DNA of 64,000 nucleotides from Halomonas daqiaonensis (GCF_900109725.1 NZ_FOBC01000001.1:234957-298956); one strand, 5' to 3'. Shown: positions 1 to 10,344, counted from the stretch's first letter. Program-made: numbers and translations. Notes: generated by a model from the letters alone, not told the origin.

Positions 1-916
1 GGGCAGCGCCCTCGGCCCGGTTGATGCGGCCCTCGCGGCCACGCCAGCCCATGGCGAAGACCGCCATCATCACCGTCATCGCCATCATCAGGCTCCAGTC
101 ACGCAGCAGTACCTCGCGACCGACCTCGATGGGCGCGATCATGGCGGCCAGACCCACCACGCCCAGGGTATTGAAGAGGTTGGAGCCCACCACGTTGCCC
201 AGTACCAGGTCGTGCTCGCCTCGGCGCAGGGCACTGATCGAGGAGGCCAGTTCCGGCAGCGAGGTGCCCACCGCGACCACGGTCAGGCCAATCACCAGGT
301 CGCTGACGCCGAAGCCCTGGGCGATGGCCACCGCGCCCCATACCAGGATGCGTGAGCTGACCACCAGCAGCACCAGGCCAATGCCCGTCCAGGCGAGCCC
401 GGCCTTCAGCGACATGGGATGGACCGTCAGGCTCTCTTCGGTGTCGCTGGAAAGGGAATCGTTGCCGTGACGAAGCCCCAGGTAGATGGAAACACCGATG
501 AAGGCGGCCAGCAGCACCAGCAACAGGAGAGCCTCCAGGCGACTGATCACACCACCCAACAGCAGCAGAGCGGAGAGCAGGGTCACGCCGCCAAGCACCG
601 GCAGCTCGCGACGTACGACCCCGGAGTGCACAGCCAGCGGCGAGATCAGCGCCACCAGGCCCAGGATCAGGCCCATGTTGGCGATGTTGGAGCCGTAGGC
701 GTTGCCCAGCGCCAGGCCGGGGTTACCTTGGCTGGCCGCCAGGGCGGAGACCACCAGTTCCGGAGCCGAGGTACCGAAGCCGATCACCAGCATGCCGATC
801 AGCAGCGGCGAGAGCCCCAGCCGGGCAGATGTCGCCGCGGCCCCATCGACGAAGCGCTCGGCGCTCCATACGAGCAGGAGCAGGCCTGCGACCACGGCAG
901 CAATAGGGAGCATCAT
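1..916 (-). CDS. Calcium/sodium antiporter (CaCA family), C-terminus beyond window
   Basis: Inner-membrane cation antiporter of the YrbG-like Ca2+/Na+ exchanger family. About 305 residues are visible and the reading frame is open at the left edge, so the last few dozen residues are missing. Both signature alpha repeats are present: an N-terminal GFGTSAPEL followed by GNAYGSNIANMGLILG, and a C-terminal VGTSLPEL followed by GNVVGSNLFNTLG. This internal pseudo-symmetry, with acidic residues in the membrane, is diagnostic of the family. About ten hydrophobic segments are expected. Translation begins at one of two adjacent ATG codons (916 or 913) with only a weak GAGACG upstream. It is transcribed divergently from pqiA. 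The ion carried cannot be read from the sequence. Confidence 0.88.
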   Translation of the reverse strand, partial: MMLPIAAVVAGLLLLVWSAERFVDGAAATSARLGLSPLLIGMLVIGFGTSAPELVVSALAASQGNPGLALGNAYGSNIANMGLILGLVALISPLAVHSGVVRRELPVLGGVTLLSALLLLGGVISRLEALLLLVLLAAFIGVSIYLGLRHGNDSLSSDTEESLTVHPMSLKAGLAWTGIGLVLLVVSSRILVWGAVAIAQGFGVSDLVIGLTVVAVGTSLPELASSISALRRGEHDLVLGNVVGSNLFNTLGVVGLAAMIAPIEVGREVLLRDWSLMMAMTVMMAVFAMGWRGREGRINRAEGAA

Positions 917-1045
917 GGCGTCATCGTCTCTGATTTCAGTGGAGGTTGGGGGTAGGCATGTTTGACTATGGTGTCGCCTACGTCAACGTGTCACACTTTT
1001 CGATTCGACGATCGCTCCAGCGACTCTCATCTGCAAACCGGGAGA

Positions 1046-2416
1046 ATGACCGCCGCGGTCTCCATGCGCCAGTTCCGAGTCCCGAATCTGCCCCTGGGCG
1101 AACCACAGGTGGATCTCACCCCGCCGGAAGTTCGCACCACACGGCGCCGACTGCGTGCCTGCGAGGAGTGTGACTGGGTGTCGGCCTTGCCGCCATTGCG
1201 CAGCGGCGAGAAGGCCGAGTGCCCACGCTGCGGCCATACCCTGGCGACACGCCACTATCGACCCGCTCAACGCAGCATGGCCCTGGCGATCTCCGCCCTG
1301 GTGGCCCTCTTCCTGGCCGTCACCTTTCCCTTCGTCAGCTTCACCGCCGGGGGTGTCGGCAACCGTATCGAGCTTTCCGAGACAGCCACTTCCCTCATCG
1401 GCTTCGATCAGCCGATCGTGGCCATCGCGGTCATCCTCACCATCATGGTACTGCCGGCCGTCTACCTGCTGGGCGTGATCTGGCTGCAGTTCGGCCTGAT
1501 GCGAGGCGAGCCACTCGAGGCGAGCCGTCGAATCGCTCGGTCGCTCGCACACTTGCACCCCTGGATGATGGCCGATGTCTTCATCATCGGCGCCCTGGTA
1601 AGCCTGATCAAACTCTCCAGCATGGCCCAGATCGACGTTGGCCCGGCCTTCTGGGCTTACTGTACCTTCGCGTTGTTGTTGCTGATGACGACCCAGTCCC
1701 TGGACGCCGACTGGATGTGGTTCTCGCTGGCCGGAGAACCCCTGGCTCCGAAGGGCACGCGCACCGGCATGACCGCCGCTCCCCAGGGACTCGCCGGATG
1801 CCACACCTGTGGCCTGATCAATCGACTGGATGACCACAGCCATTGCCGACGCTGCGGCGAGCGCCTGCATGCCCGTCTGCCCCACAGCCAGCAACGCACC
1901 TGGGCCTTGCTGGCAGCGGCCACCTTGATGTACATACCGGCCAACCTTTACCCGATCATGACCACCACGAGCCTTGGCCAGAGCAGCCCTTCCACCATCG
2001 TCGGCGGCGTGGTGGAGCTGATCCAGATGGGCTCCTGGCCGGTGGCGGTGGTGATCTTCATGGCCAGCGTCATCGTACCGGTAGGCAAGCTGTTCGCCTT
2101 GGCCTGGCTCTGCCTGATGGTGAAACGAAGCAGCGAGCTCAATGCCCTCACTCGCACACGCCTTTACCGGCTCACCGAATTTATCGGACGCTGGTCGATG
2201 GTGGATGTCTTCGTGGTCGCCATCCTCGTGGCGCTGATCCGTGCCGGCTCGCTGATGTCGATCACGCCCGGCCCCGCCGCCCTGGCCTTCGGTGGTGTCG
2301 TGGTCCTTACCATGCTGGCCGCCATGACCTTCGATCCCCGTCTGCTCTGGGATAGTCCGGCTCCCCGTGAGTCGGCAGAGCCCCGGGATCGCCCACGACA
2401 AGGAGCTCCCGGATGA
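1046..2416 (+). CDS. pqiA: Paraquat-inducible protein A (PqiA), membrane subunit
   Basis: Integral inner-membrane partner of the MCE protein PqiB in a lipid-transport system spanning the envelope. Two tandem PqiA domains are visible, each preceded by a zinc-ribbon-like CxxC pair (CEEC...CPRC near the N-terminus, CHTC...CRRC in the middle) and each with about four hydrophobic helices. The length of about 456 residues is normal. The start is uncertain: ATG 1046 has a GGAG only two bases away and ATG 1064 has none nearby; upstream in-frame TTG/ATG codons at 962/968 would add residues with no family similarity. The stop overlaps the pqiB start (ATGA), indicating translational coupling. Confidence 0.9.
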   Translation: MTAAVSMRQFRVPNLPLGEPQVDLTPPEVRTTRRRLRACEECDWVSALPPLRSGEKAECPRCGHTLATRHYRPAQRSMALAISALVALFLAVTFPFVSFTAGGVGNRIELSETATSLIGFDQPIVAIAVILTIMVLPAVYLLGVIWLQFGLMRGEPLEASRRIARSLAHLHPWMMADVFIIGALVSLIKLSSMAQIDVGPAFWAYCTFALLLLMTTQSLDADWMWFSLAGEPLAPKGTRTGMTAAPQGLAGCHTCGLINRLDDHSHCRRCGERLHARLPHSQQRTWALLAAATLMYIPANLYPIMTTTSLGQSSPSTIVGGVVELIQMGSWPVAVVIFMASVIVPVGKLFALAWLCLMVKRSSELNALTRTRLYRLTEFIGRWSMVDVFVVAILVALIRAGSLMSITPGPAALAFGGVVVLTMLAAMTFDPRLLWDSPAPRESAEPRDRPRQGAPG

Positions 2417-4092
2417 GCGATACGAGATCCCCCGAGGATGACGCCCATCGCGACATGAAGCGGGCCAAGGCTTCCCCACGCAGGCGTCTCTCGCCTATCT
2501 GGATCGTGCCCTTCGTGGCGATACTCATCGGTGCCTGGCTGGTCTATGACGATTACCGCAGCCGCGGACCGGTGATCACCCTGACCATCGTCAATGCCGA
2601 GGGCATCGAGGCCGGCAGCACCCTGATCAAGACACGTAGTGTCGAGGTGGGGCGTGTCGAGAGCGTGCAACTTTCCGACGACCTTTCCCGCGCCGTGATC
2701 ACCGCACGCATGCGCCCCGATACCGAGGACATGCTCGTCGAGGACAGTCTCTTCTGGGTGGTCAAGCCGCGCATCGGACGCGAGGGCATCAGCGGACTGG
2801 GAACCGTCCTCTCGGGAGCCTTCATCCAGTTGGCCCCCGGAGAGAGCGACGTCGAGGCCCGGGAATTCGAGGTCAGCGAGGACCCGCCGGTTGCCTCCGC
2901 CGGCGCCGAAGGGCTGCGCATCAACCTGATCAGCCAGTTGGGCAATTCATTGAACGTGGGCGACCCGGTCACCTTCCAGGGCTTCATCGTGGGTCGCGTC
3001 GAGGAAGCCAACTTCGATGTCGAGACGGGTCGCATGGACCATCGCATCTTCATCGAGAGCCCCTATCACACCCTGGTGACCGACAACACACGCTTCTGGA
3101 CCGCCAGTGGCTTCGATCTGCGGGTGGACTCGCAAGGCTTCCGCGCCAACCTGGAATCCCTTGAAGTGCTTCTGGGTGGCGGAGTCACCTTCGGTGTGCC
3201 CGAGGACCTGATGCGTGGTCAGCCCGTCGAGGCAAACACTACCTTCGATCTCTATCCTGACGAGGAGAGCGCCCGCCAGGGTACCTTTAACCGTTATCTG
3301 GAGTACGTATTGCTGGTGGAGGATTCCGTGCGCGACCTGAACCGTGGCGCCCCGGTGGAATTCCGCGGGGTGCGCATCGGCACCGTGGCCGCGGTACCCT
3401 GGAACTTTACCGCTCCCCAGCCGGGCTCGCGTTCGAGCTTCGCCATCCCGGTGCTGATGCGCATCGAGCCCCAGCGCCTGGGCATCGACAATCAGGACCT
3501 GGATATCGAGGAATGGCGGGAGCGCTTCGATCGCCTCTTCAACATCGGCCTACGTGCCTCTCTCAAGACCGGTAACCTGATCACCGGCATGATGTTCGTC
3601 GATCTCAATTTCAATCGCGACCTGGCCGGAGAGCATGAGGCAGAGACCTTCGTCGAGCGTCCGATCTTCCCCTATGCCTCGGGAGGTTTCGCCCAGATCG
3701 AGAGTCAGGTCACCGACCTGCTCGCCAAGCTCAATGGACTGGAAATCGAACCCCTGCTTGCCGGCCTGGACCGCAACCTCGCCACCTCGGAGAAGATGCT
3801 CGCCGAGGTGACCGAACTCACCGCCAGCCTGGGCAGGCTCCTGGAGGATCAGGATACCCGGGAGATTCCTGTCAACCTCAACAGGACCCTGGAATCGCTG
3901 CAGGATACACTGGAGGGCGTTTCTCCCGAATCGAGCGCCTATCGTGACCTGACCGCTACCCTGTCGCAGTTGGAGCGGCTGATGCGAGACCTACAGCCTG
4001 TCGCGCGAACCCTTGACGAGAACCCCAGGGCACTGCTGTTCGACAGCCTGGATACGCGAGACCCGATTCCACGGGCCCCAAGCGAGAACTGA
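2413..4092 (+). CDS. pqiB: Intermembrane transport protein PqiB (three MCE domains)
   Basis: 559-residue MCE (mammalian cell entry) protein. One transmembrane helix near residues 25-43 (IWIVPFVAILIGAWLVY) anchors it in the inner membrane. Three MCE domains follow in the periplasm; each starts with the typical pattern of a strand, a GI/GAPVEFRGVRIG-like turn and a V-x-x-V/I strand (near residues 47, 163 and 295). The C-terminal 130 residues are helical and polar, consistent with the coiled needle that PqiB hexamers form towards the outer membrane. It overlaps pqiA by four bases and is followed 40 bases later by pqiC. Length and order match the E. coli operon. Confidence 0.93.
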   Translation: MSDTRSPEDDAHRDMKRAKASPRRRLSPIWIVPFVAILIGAWLVYDDYRSRGPVITLTIVNAEGIEAGSTLIKTRSVEVGRVESVQLSDDLSRAVITARMRPDTEDMLVEDSLFWVVKPRIGREGISGLGTVLSGAFIQLAPGESDVEAREFEVSEDPPVASAGAEGLRINLISQLGNSLNVGDPVTFQGFIVGRVEEANFDVETGRMDHRIFIESPYHTLVTDNTRFWTASGFDLRVDSQGFRANLESLEVLLGGGVTFGVPEDLMRGQPVEANTTFDLYPDEESARQGTFNRYLEYVLLVEDSVRDLNRGAPVEFRGVRIGTVAAVPWNFTAPQPGSRSSFAIPVLMRIEPQRLGIDNQDLDIEEWRERFDRLFNIGLRASLKTGNLITGMMFVDLNFNRDLAGEHEAETFVERPIFPYASGGFAQIESQVTDLLAKLNGLEIEPLLAGLDRNLATSEKMLAEVTELTASLGRLLEDQDTREIPVNLNRTLESLQDTLEGVSPESSAYRDLTATLSQLERLMRDLQPVARTLDENPRALLFDSLDTRDPIPRAPSEN

Positions 4093-4132
4093 GGCGCCCC
4101 TCGAGGAGCGCCACCACCCCACAGGAGACGCC

Positions 4133-4720
4133 ATGAGGATGACACCCTGGATCGCCGCCTTTGCCGCGATCCTGTGGCTGACCGGCTGCGCCAGCTCCAG
4201 TCCTCCCGCCAGCCGCTACACACTGCCGGCAGGGGAACTTGCAGGCGATACCGCCGGTGTCGATGCCGAGCATCTACTGCTGGTTCGCCCACCCCAGCTG
4301 GCGCGCTTCCTGGACGTGGAGGGCATCGTCTATCAGCTCGACGACATCACCCTGGTCGAGGCACGCGAGCACCGCTGGGCAGAGCCCTTGAGTAACCAGC
4401 TAGAGCGCGGCCTGCGGGACCGCCTGGCCGCCAGCCTGGCGGATACCCGGGTGGTGCTCGCCGAAGGCGAACGGGGCGACGCCGATGGCTATCGTCTACA
4501 GGTGGATATCGACCGCTTCCAGGGACGCGCCAATGGGCTGGCCGTGGCAGGGGGTCGCTGGCAGCTGCGTGATGGCGATGGCGAGCTGTTGGCCGTGAAA
4601 AACTTCACCGTCGAGAACAAACTCGAGGCCGATGGCTATCCCGCCCTGGTGCGGGCCCTGAGCCGGAGCTGGGACGGGGTGGCCGACGAGATCGCCGCTG
4701 AAATCAAACGGCTGCGTTGA
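4133..4720 (+). CDS. pqiC: Outer-membrane lipoprotein PqiC (ABC-type transport auxiliary family)
   Basis: 195-residue lipoprotein completing the pqiABC operon; in E. coli PqiC sits at the outer membrane and caps the PqiB channel. The N-terminus is a lipoprotein signal peptide ending in the lipobox LTGC, with Cys near residue 20. The body shows the PqiC pattern: RYTLPAG, the VRPPQLARFLD strand, YQLDDITL, the W-(S/A)EPL-x-x-QLERGL helix, and a basic C-terminus. Start chosen at ATG 4133 because AGGAG lies 6 bases upstream and the signal peptide begins directly; a longer reading frame upstream overlaps pqiB and adds no family sequence. Confidence 0.9.
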   Translation: MRMTPWIAAFAAILWLTGCASSSPPASRYTLPAGELAGDTAGVDAEHLLLVRPPQLARFLDVEGIVYQLDDITLVEAREHRWAEPLSNQLERGLRDRLAASLADTRVVLAEGERGDADGYRLQVDIDRFQGRANGLAVAGGRWQLRDGDGELLAVKNFTVENKLEADGYPALVRALSRSWDGVADEIAAEIKRLR

Positions 4721-4861
4721 GCCACGCACTGTGGCATAATGCTGACACGCGGCGATCGCTGGTCCCTCCTGCCGCGCCAGATTCCTTTTACACGCCTCGG
4801 CCCGGGACTGACCACGTCGTACCTCGACGCGGCGCGACCGGGGCGTCTCTGCGGAGACCGC

Positions 4862-6172
<1,311 letters not shown>

Positions 6173-6260
6173 TACGCACGACTGGCGGGCTGCATCGCAG
6201 TGTGTGAATGTAGCCCGTTAATCATCGCCCCCCTTCCACCATCCAAGGCAGGACACTTCC

Positions 6261-6761
6261 ATGGATGAAAAGAATCTCGTCTCCGGCTACCGACGCTGGC
6301 TGACCTTCCAGCAGCAGGCCCGGCTGGATCGTGAACATCACGGCGCCCGCCAGCGGCTCGAAGAATCGAAGGTATCGTCGACGCGCATGACCGAGGCCTA
6401 CCGCAGCATGGCGGCCAAGGCCGCCAGCGAGGGTGCCAGCTATCGCACCCTCTTCCTGCGTGACCACGACGACACGGCGCTGGCCTGCGAGGGCTGGCTG
6501 TTCGTGCGCCGGGTGCTGGCGGAGGGCGGCTCGACGCGCGTGCGTGCCACCCTGCTGACCACCTTCACCCTCGAGGAAGGCCGCATCGAGCCCGGCAGCC
6601 AGCCGGCAGAAAAGGTCACCCTGGAGATCTTCGACCAGTTGAACATCGACCGCGGCATGAGCAGCGTGGTACGTGTCGATCGCATCGACGGCAACCGTGA
6701 CACTCGCTTCATCACCCTGCTCGACGCGGTGCGAGGCGACCTGCGTCGCCATATGCAGTAA
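6261..6761 (+). CDS. Conserved hypothetical protein, 166 aa
   Basis: Soluble protein of 166 residues that I do not recognise. The N-terminal 60 residues are charged and helical (RRWLTFQQQARLDREHHGARQRLEE), followed by a more mixed alpha/beta part containing CEGWLFVRRVL and FTLEEGRIEP. No signal peptide, membrane segment, Cys cluster or nucleotide-binding motif is visible. Codon use resembles its neighbours, so it looks like a genuine resident gene. It starts 88 bases after rhlE and ends 10 bases before the next unknown gene, which suggests the two are expressed together. Confidence 0.7.
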   Translation: MDEKNLVSGYRRWLTFQQQARLDREHHGARQRLEESKVSSTRMTEAYRSMAAKAASEGASYRTLFLRDHDDTALACEGWLFVRRVLAEGGSTRVRATLLTTFTLEEGRIEPGSQPAEKVTLEIFDQLNIDRGMSSVVRVDRIDGNRDTRFITLLDAVRGDLRRHMQ

Positions 6762-6771
6762 GCGCGGCACC

Positions 6772-7320
6772 ATGTTCAAGAAGCTGTTCGGCAAGTCCCC
6801 CGTGGAGGTCTGGGTCATCAAGCAGGTCGATGATGGCCTGCTGCACCTCTGTGGCCAGGGCACCCTCGAAAGCCAGAGCAGTCGCAAGGCGATACTCGCG
6901 GCCCTCGCACAGGGCCAGTTCCAGGGCGGCGTACGCCTGGCCGGCGGTGGCCTGGTGCTCAATACTCGGCTGTTCGCCGCCCTGGTGCCGCTGGACGACC
7001 TGACGCTGACCGATGACGGCCAGGCCCATTGGCATGGGCGCCTCTGGCGAGTCTCCCAGGTGCCCCAGCGCTGCTGGGGCTTCGAGGGCAGGCTGGTCGC
7101 CGAGCAGGAAAGCAATCTCCACGGGCCGGGCCTGGTCAGCAGCGAGGATGTCTCCGGCATCCGCGGGCGCGTGGCGCGCGAGAAGCCGCACCAAGGCGGG
7201 GTTACCTTCCGTGCGGACAACGAACTCGAGGACCACCCCCTGACCACCAAGCACCGGGACGAGCGTCGCGTCATCCGACCCACGACCCGAGGCGAGCGGC
7301 GCGATGATGAGCGGCACTGA
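6772..7320 (+). CDS. Conserved hypothetical protein, 182 aa
   Basis: Unrecognised 182-residue protein. It opens with MFKKLFGK, followed by a mixed strand/helix region (VEVWVIKQVDDGLLHLCGQG) with many short hydrophobic strands. The last 45 residues are hydrophilic and Arg-rich (KHRDERRVIRPTTRGERRDDE), probably unstructured or nucleic-acid binding. No signal peptide or membrane helix. The chosen ATG at 6772 lies 10 bases after the preceding stop; an earlier in-frame ATG falls inside the upstream gene. Its 3' end overlaps the start of the MFS transporter by 17 bases, so the three genes may form one transcript. No function can be assigned. Confidence 0.65.
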   Translation: MFKKLFGKSPVEVWVIKQVDDGLLHLCGQGTLESQSSRKAILAALAQGQFQGGVRLAGGGLVLNTRLFAALVPLDDLTLTDDGQAHWHGRLWRVSQVPQRCWGFEGRLVAEQESNLHGPGLVSSEDVSGIRGRVAREKPHQGGVTFRADNELEDHPLTTKHRDERRVIRPTTRGERRDDERH

Positions 7321-8527
7321 GGCATCTCGGCCCGCAGCCCGCCAGTTGGCGCTGTTCATCGGCCTGATGGTACTGGTGGGGCTCAACCTGCGCCCTGCCC
7401 TCTCCACCCTGGCGCCGGTACTCACTCGCATCCAGCAGGATACCGGGCTCTCGGCGCTGGCCATCGGTGCCCTGACTACCCTACCGGTACTCTGCCTGGG
7501 AGTCTTCGCTCCGCTGGCCCCCTGGCTGGCCAAGCGCTTCGGCCCCGAGAACACCCTGGCCGCCGCCCTGCTGCTGCTGGCCGGCGGCCTGCTGCTGCGT
7601 GGCGTGCCAGCCGTCGTCGCGCTATTTGCCGGCACCCTGATGGTGGGGGCCGCCATCGGCGTTGCCGGCACCCTGCTGCCGGCCCTGGTCAAGCGCGAGC
7701 TGCCGGCCGGAGCCGACTTGATGACCGGCGTCTATACCATGGCACTCTGCCTCGGCGGCGCCCTGGGCGCAGGCCTCAGCATTCCCCTGGCCGAGACCCT
7801 GGGAGGCTGGCCGGCCGGACTGGCCAGTTGGGCCCTGCTGGCGCTGATAGCCCTGGTGGCCTGGCAGGTCCTGATGCCGCGCCATGATGCCACCACGAGC
7901 CTGCCCGGGAGCAGCGGGTCCATCCGCGAGTTGCTGAGCCAGCCGTTGGCCTGGCAGGTTATGCTGTTCATGGGCAGCCAGTCGTCGCTGGCCTACATCG
8001 TCTTCGGCTGGCTGCCCACCCTGCTGATGGCACGGGGATTCAGCGAGGCGGAGGCCGGCTGGATGATGGGTGCGTCGGTGATGGTGCAGCTGGTCTCGGC
8101 CCTTTCGGCGCCCTGGCTGGCACGGCTGGGCCGCGACCAGCGTCCTGCCCTGCTGATCGTGCTGGGCCTGGTCGCCGCCGGCTTCTGGCTGCTGCTGCAG
8201 GGACCGGCGGCCTGGCGCTGGCCCGGCGTCGTGCTGCTCGGCCTCGGCCAGGGTGGCGGCTTCAGCCTCGCTCTCACCCTGATCGTGCTGCGAACCGCCA
8301 CCTCGCGCCTCGCCGGCAAGCTCTCGGGGCTGGTCCAGGGGGGCGGTTACACCCTGGCCGCCATGGGACCGCTGGCCATCGGCGTGATGCTGCAGTTCGA
8401 GGTGGGGCTGACCGTACTGACCCTGGTGCTGCTCGGCATCATCGCCGTCAGTATGGGCTTCGCCCTGCTCGCCGGTCGCAACCGACGCCTGGAGATCGAC
8501 GACGAGGGACGGCTAGTCACCCGCTAG
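7304..8527 (+). CDS. MFS transporter, CynX/NimT (cyanate permease-like) family
   Basis: 407-residue major facilitator with twelve predicted transmembrane helices. The opening (GLNLRPALSTLAPVLTRIQQDTGLS) is the characteristic first-helix and loop signature of the CynX/NimT/YeaN group, which includes cyanate and 2-nitroimidazole transporters; a GxLxxRFG-like loop after helix 2 is also present (LAPWLAKRFG). No cyanase gene is nearby, so the substrate is unknown. It begins inside the 3' end of the preceding unknown gene (two adjacent ATG codons at 7304 and 7307), consistent with coupling. The C-terminus is a short polar tail ending GRLVTR. Confidence 0.85.
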   Translation: MMSGTEASRPAARQLALFIGLMVLVGLNLRPALSTLAPVLTRIQQDTGLSALAIGALTTLPVLCLGVFAPLAPWLAKRFGPENTLAAALLLLAGGLLLRGVPAVVALFAGTLMVGAAIGVAGTLLPALVKRELPAGADLMTGVYTMALCLGGALGAGLSIPLAETLGGWPAGLASWALLALIALVAWQVLMPRHDATTSLPGSSGSIRELLSQPLAWQVMLFMGSQSSLAYIVFGWLPTLLMARGFSEAEAGWMMGASVMVQLVSALSAPWLARLGRDQRPALLIVLGLVAAGFWLLLQGPAAWRWPGVVLLGLGQGGGFSLALTLIVLRTATSRLAGKLSGLVQGGGYTLAAMGPLAIGVMLQFEVGLTVLTLVLLGIIAVSMGFALLAGRNRRLEIDDEGRLVTR

Positions 8528-8639
8528 CGGGTCATCGTCCACCCGGCCTACTGACGACCCTGAGCCCATATTGCCGCCTCTCGGCGAACCGGTATCATGG
8601 CGCCTTCTCGTTCCCGATCCACCACCGACTGGAGCCCCT

Positions 8640-9692
8640 ATGCACGCCCAGGTTTCCGCTGAACTTCCCGTTCTGGTGATCTACACCGGCGGCACCCTGG
8701 GCATGGTCGAGTCCTCCCGCGGCCTGGTTCCGGGCCGCAACATCGAGGAACGCCTGCGCAGGGCCCTGGCCGACCTGCCCCCGGGACGCCAGGCGAGTCT
8801 GCCGACCTTCGAGGTACTCGAGACAGACCGCCCCATCGATTCCAGCAATGCCACGCCCGATGACTGGCAGCGACTCGCCCTCCTGGTGGCGCGCCATTAC
8901 CGGCAGCATGCCGGGATCGTCATCCTGCACGGCACCGACACCCTGGCCTGGACGGCCTCGAGCCTGGCCTTCCAGTTGCTGGGACTCGACCGCCCGGTGA
9001 TCCTTACCGGTGCCATGCGGCCTCTGGAGGCAGAAGACAGCGATGCTGTGGCCAATGTCGAGGATGCCCTGCGCTTCGCGGTCATCCCCCGCCTGCAGGA
9101 AGTGGCGATCTGCTTCGCCGGCCGCCTGCTGCGAGGGTGCCGTTCCCGCAAGTGGCAGACCCGGGAGGCCAACGCCTTCACCAGCCCCAACCAGCCACTG
9201 CTCGGCGAGCGGGTCGACGAGGATATCGTGCTCTATCCGGGACGCGGCCTGGCAGATCACCAGCGGGGAGCCCCGCGCTTCGAGCTGGCCGACTATTCGG
9301 CAATGCCCCCGGGGAGTGTCATTCGCCTCGCCCTCTGGCCGGGCATGCAGGCCTGGCAACTGGAGGCCTGGTTGCGGGACGACCGGGTCAACGGCGCCAT
9401 GCTCGAGGTATGGGGAGGCGGCAACCTGCCCAACGACCCGGCTCTGGTCGGGGCGCTCGCCCGAGCGAGCGGCGAGGGCAAGCTGCTGGCGGCCCTCAGC
9501 CAGTGTCCCTACGGCCCGGTGACCTTCGGCAGCTACGCTGCGGGACAAGGGCTGAACGATGCCGGGGTGCTCTCGGCCGATGACATGACCCCGGAGGCCA
9601 CCTTCACCAAGCTGGCCCACCTGCTGGCCCTGCCGCTAACGGAAAGTGATCGACGACGGCGGTTTCTTACGCCACTCGCCGGTGAGCGTTAA
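8640..9692 (+). CDS. ansA: L-asparaginase, type I (cytoplasmic)
   Basis: 350-residue asparaginase hydrolysing asparagine to aspartate and ammonia. Both active-site signatures are present: YTGGTLGM near the N-terminus, carrying the nucleophilic Thr, and LHGTDTLAWTAS near residue 97, carrying the second Thr-Asp pair. There is no signal peptide, which points to the cytoplasmic low-affinity type I enzyme rather than the secreted type II form. Start chosen at ATG 8640, which has GGAG five bases upstream; the longer reading frame from 8571 lacks family similarity at its N-terminus. The stop is followed by a short gap and a DUF2789 gene. Confidence 0.9.
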   Translation: MHAQVSAELPVLVIYTGGTLGMVESSRGLVPGRNIEERLRRALADLPPGRQASLPTFEVLETDRPIDSSNATPDDWQRLALLVARHYRQHAGIVILHGTDTLAWTASSLAFQLLGLDRPVILTGAMRPLEAEDSDAVANVEDALRFAVIPRLQEVAICFAGRLLRGCRSRKWQTREANAFTSPNQPLLGERVDEDIVLYPGRGLADHQRGAPRFELADYSAMPPGSVIRLALWPGMQAWQLEAWLRDDRVNGAMLEVWGGGNLPNDPALVGALARASGEGKLLAALSQCPYGPVTFGSYAAGQGLNDAGVLSADDMTPEATFTKLAHLLALPLTESDRRRRFLTPLAGER

Positions 9693-9783
9693 GGCATTGC
9701 CTGCAGCGTTGACGGACGTCTAGCACGTCGTCTCTGAAGTCGCTAAGGTGGGTGTTTCTCGACAGGACAGCAGGAGCTACGTC

Positions 9784-10020
9784 ATGGAACACCCAGACCA
9801 CCCCTTCACCGAACTCTTCGAGCAGCTCGGCCTCGCCTCGGATCCCGAAGCGATCAAGCGCTTCATCGAGCGCCATGCCCCCATTCCCGAGGAAATCCCC
9901 CTGCACGAGGCGCCCTGCTGGAACGAAGGCCAGGCGGAGTTCCTGCGCGAGGCCCTCGAGGAAGACGCCGACTGGGCCGAAGTGGTCGACCATCTCGACG
10001 CCTCGCTGCGCAAGGGCTGA
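9784..10020 (+). CDS. DUF2789 family protein, 78 aa
   Basis: Small acidic cytosolic protein of the DUF2789 family. The conserved pattern is clear: HPFTELFEQLGL, the IERHAPIPEEIPLHEAPCW block, and the closing helix QAEFLREALEEDADWAEVVDHLDA. Family members are usually 75-80 residues, as here. ATG 9784 has AGGAG seven bases upstream; an upstream in-frame start at 9748 has no such site. The function of the family is unknown. It appears to be a single-gene unit. Confidence 0.85.
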   Translation: MEHPDHPFTELFEQLGLASDPEAIKRFIERHAPIPEEIPLHEAPCWNEGQAEFLREALEEDADWAEVVDHLDASLRKG

Positions 10021-10062
10021 GTGAGCAGCAATGCCTCAGCCCCAGGATTCAGGTCGACGGAT

Positions 10063-10236
10063 TCAAGTCACCGAAGGGGGCCCACTCGGAGGCGTATCGG
10101 AAGCAGGCGGATCTTGCGGCAGCCGCCCTGACTCGGACAGCAAGCTTGGCATGGACGCCACACGGCAATCCACGAGATGCAGCACCCAAAGCTGTCCCGC
10201 CAGAGCGGCAAGACACCAGAACAAGCCATTGATCAT
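10063..10236 (-). CDS. Possible small membrane protein, 57 aa
   Basis: Weak candidate in an otherwise empty 324-base gap (10021-10344). The frame starts MINGLFWCLAALAGQLWVLH, one plausible transmembrane segment, followed by a polar Pro/Ser-rich tail. GAGGG lies about nine bases upstream of the ATG at 10236, and a perfect palindrome (10251-10267) sits just upstream of that. A short plus-strand frame overlaps it but looks like random sequence. Only the start context and the hydrophobic segment support it. Confidence 0.3.
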   Translation of the reverse strand: MINGLFWCLAALAGQLWVLHLVDCRVASMPSLLSESGRLPQDPPASDTPPSGPPSVT

Positions 10237-10250
10237 GGGGAGACCCTCGC

Positions 10251-10267
10251 ACAAGCCGACGGCTTGT
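10251..10267. promoter_or_regulatory. Perfect palindrome ACAAGCCG-A-CGGCTTGT
   Basis: Two 8-base arms separated by one base. It lies 15 bases upstream of the possible small membrane-protein start at 10236 (minus strand). It could be an operator for a dimeric regulator, or a short hairpin without a T tract. No known regulator consensus was recognised. Confidence 0.35.
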
Positions 10268-10344
10268 TCACCCCAGCATAGCCCTCCCGAAAGGCGGCAG
10301 TAAGACGGGCCGCTGGTTGTTTTTATCGATCACGGTCGTCGAGC

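Noticed and set aside
917..1045. Overlapping TTGAC hexamers as divergent promoters of the antiporter and pqiA
   Set aside because: TTGACT (962) and TTGACG on the other strand have no acceptable -10 at 16-18 bases, so no promoter is claimed.
10031..10303. 90-codon plus-strand frame after the DUF2789 gene
   Set aside because: Composition is random (Ser/Arg/Pro/Cys-rich), no ribosome-binding site, and no family pattern.
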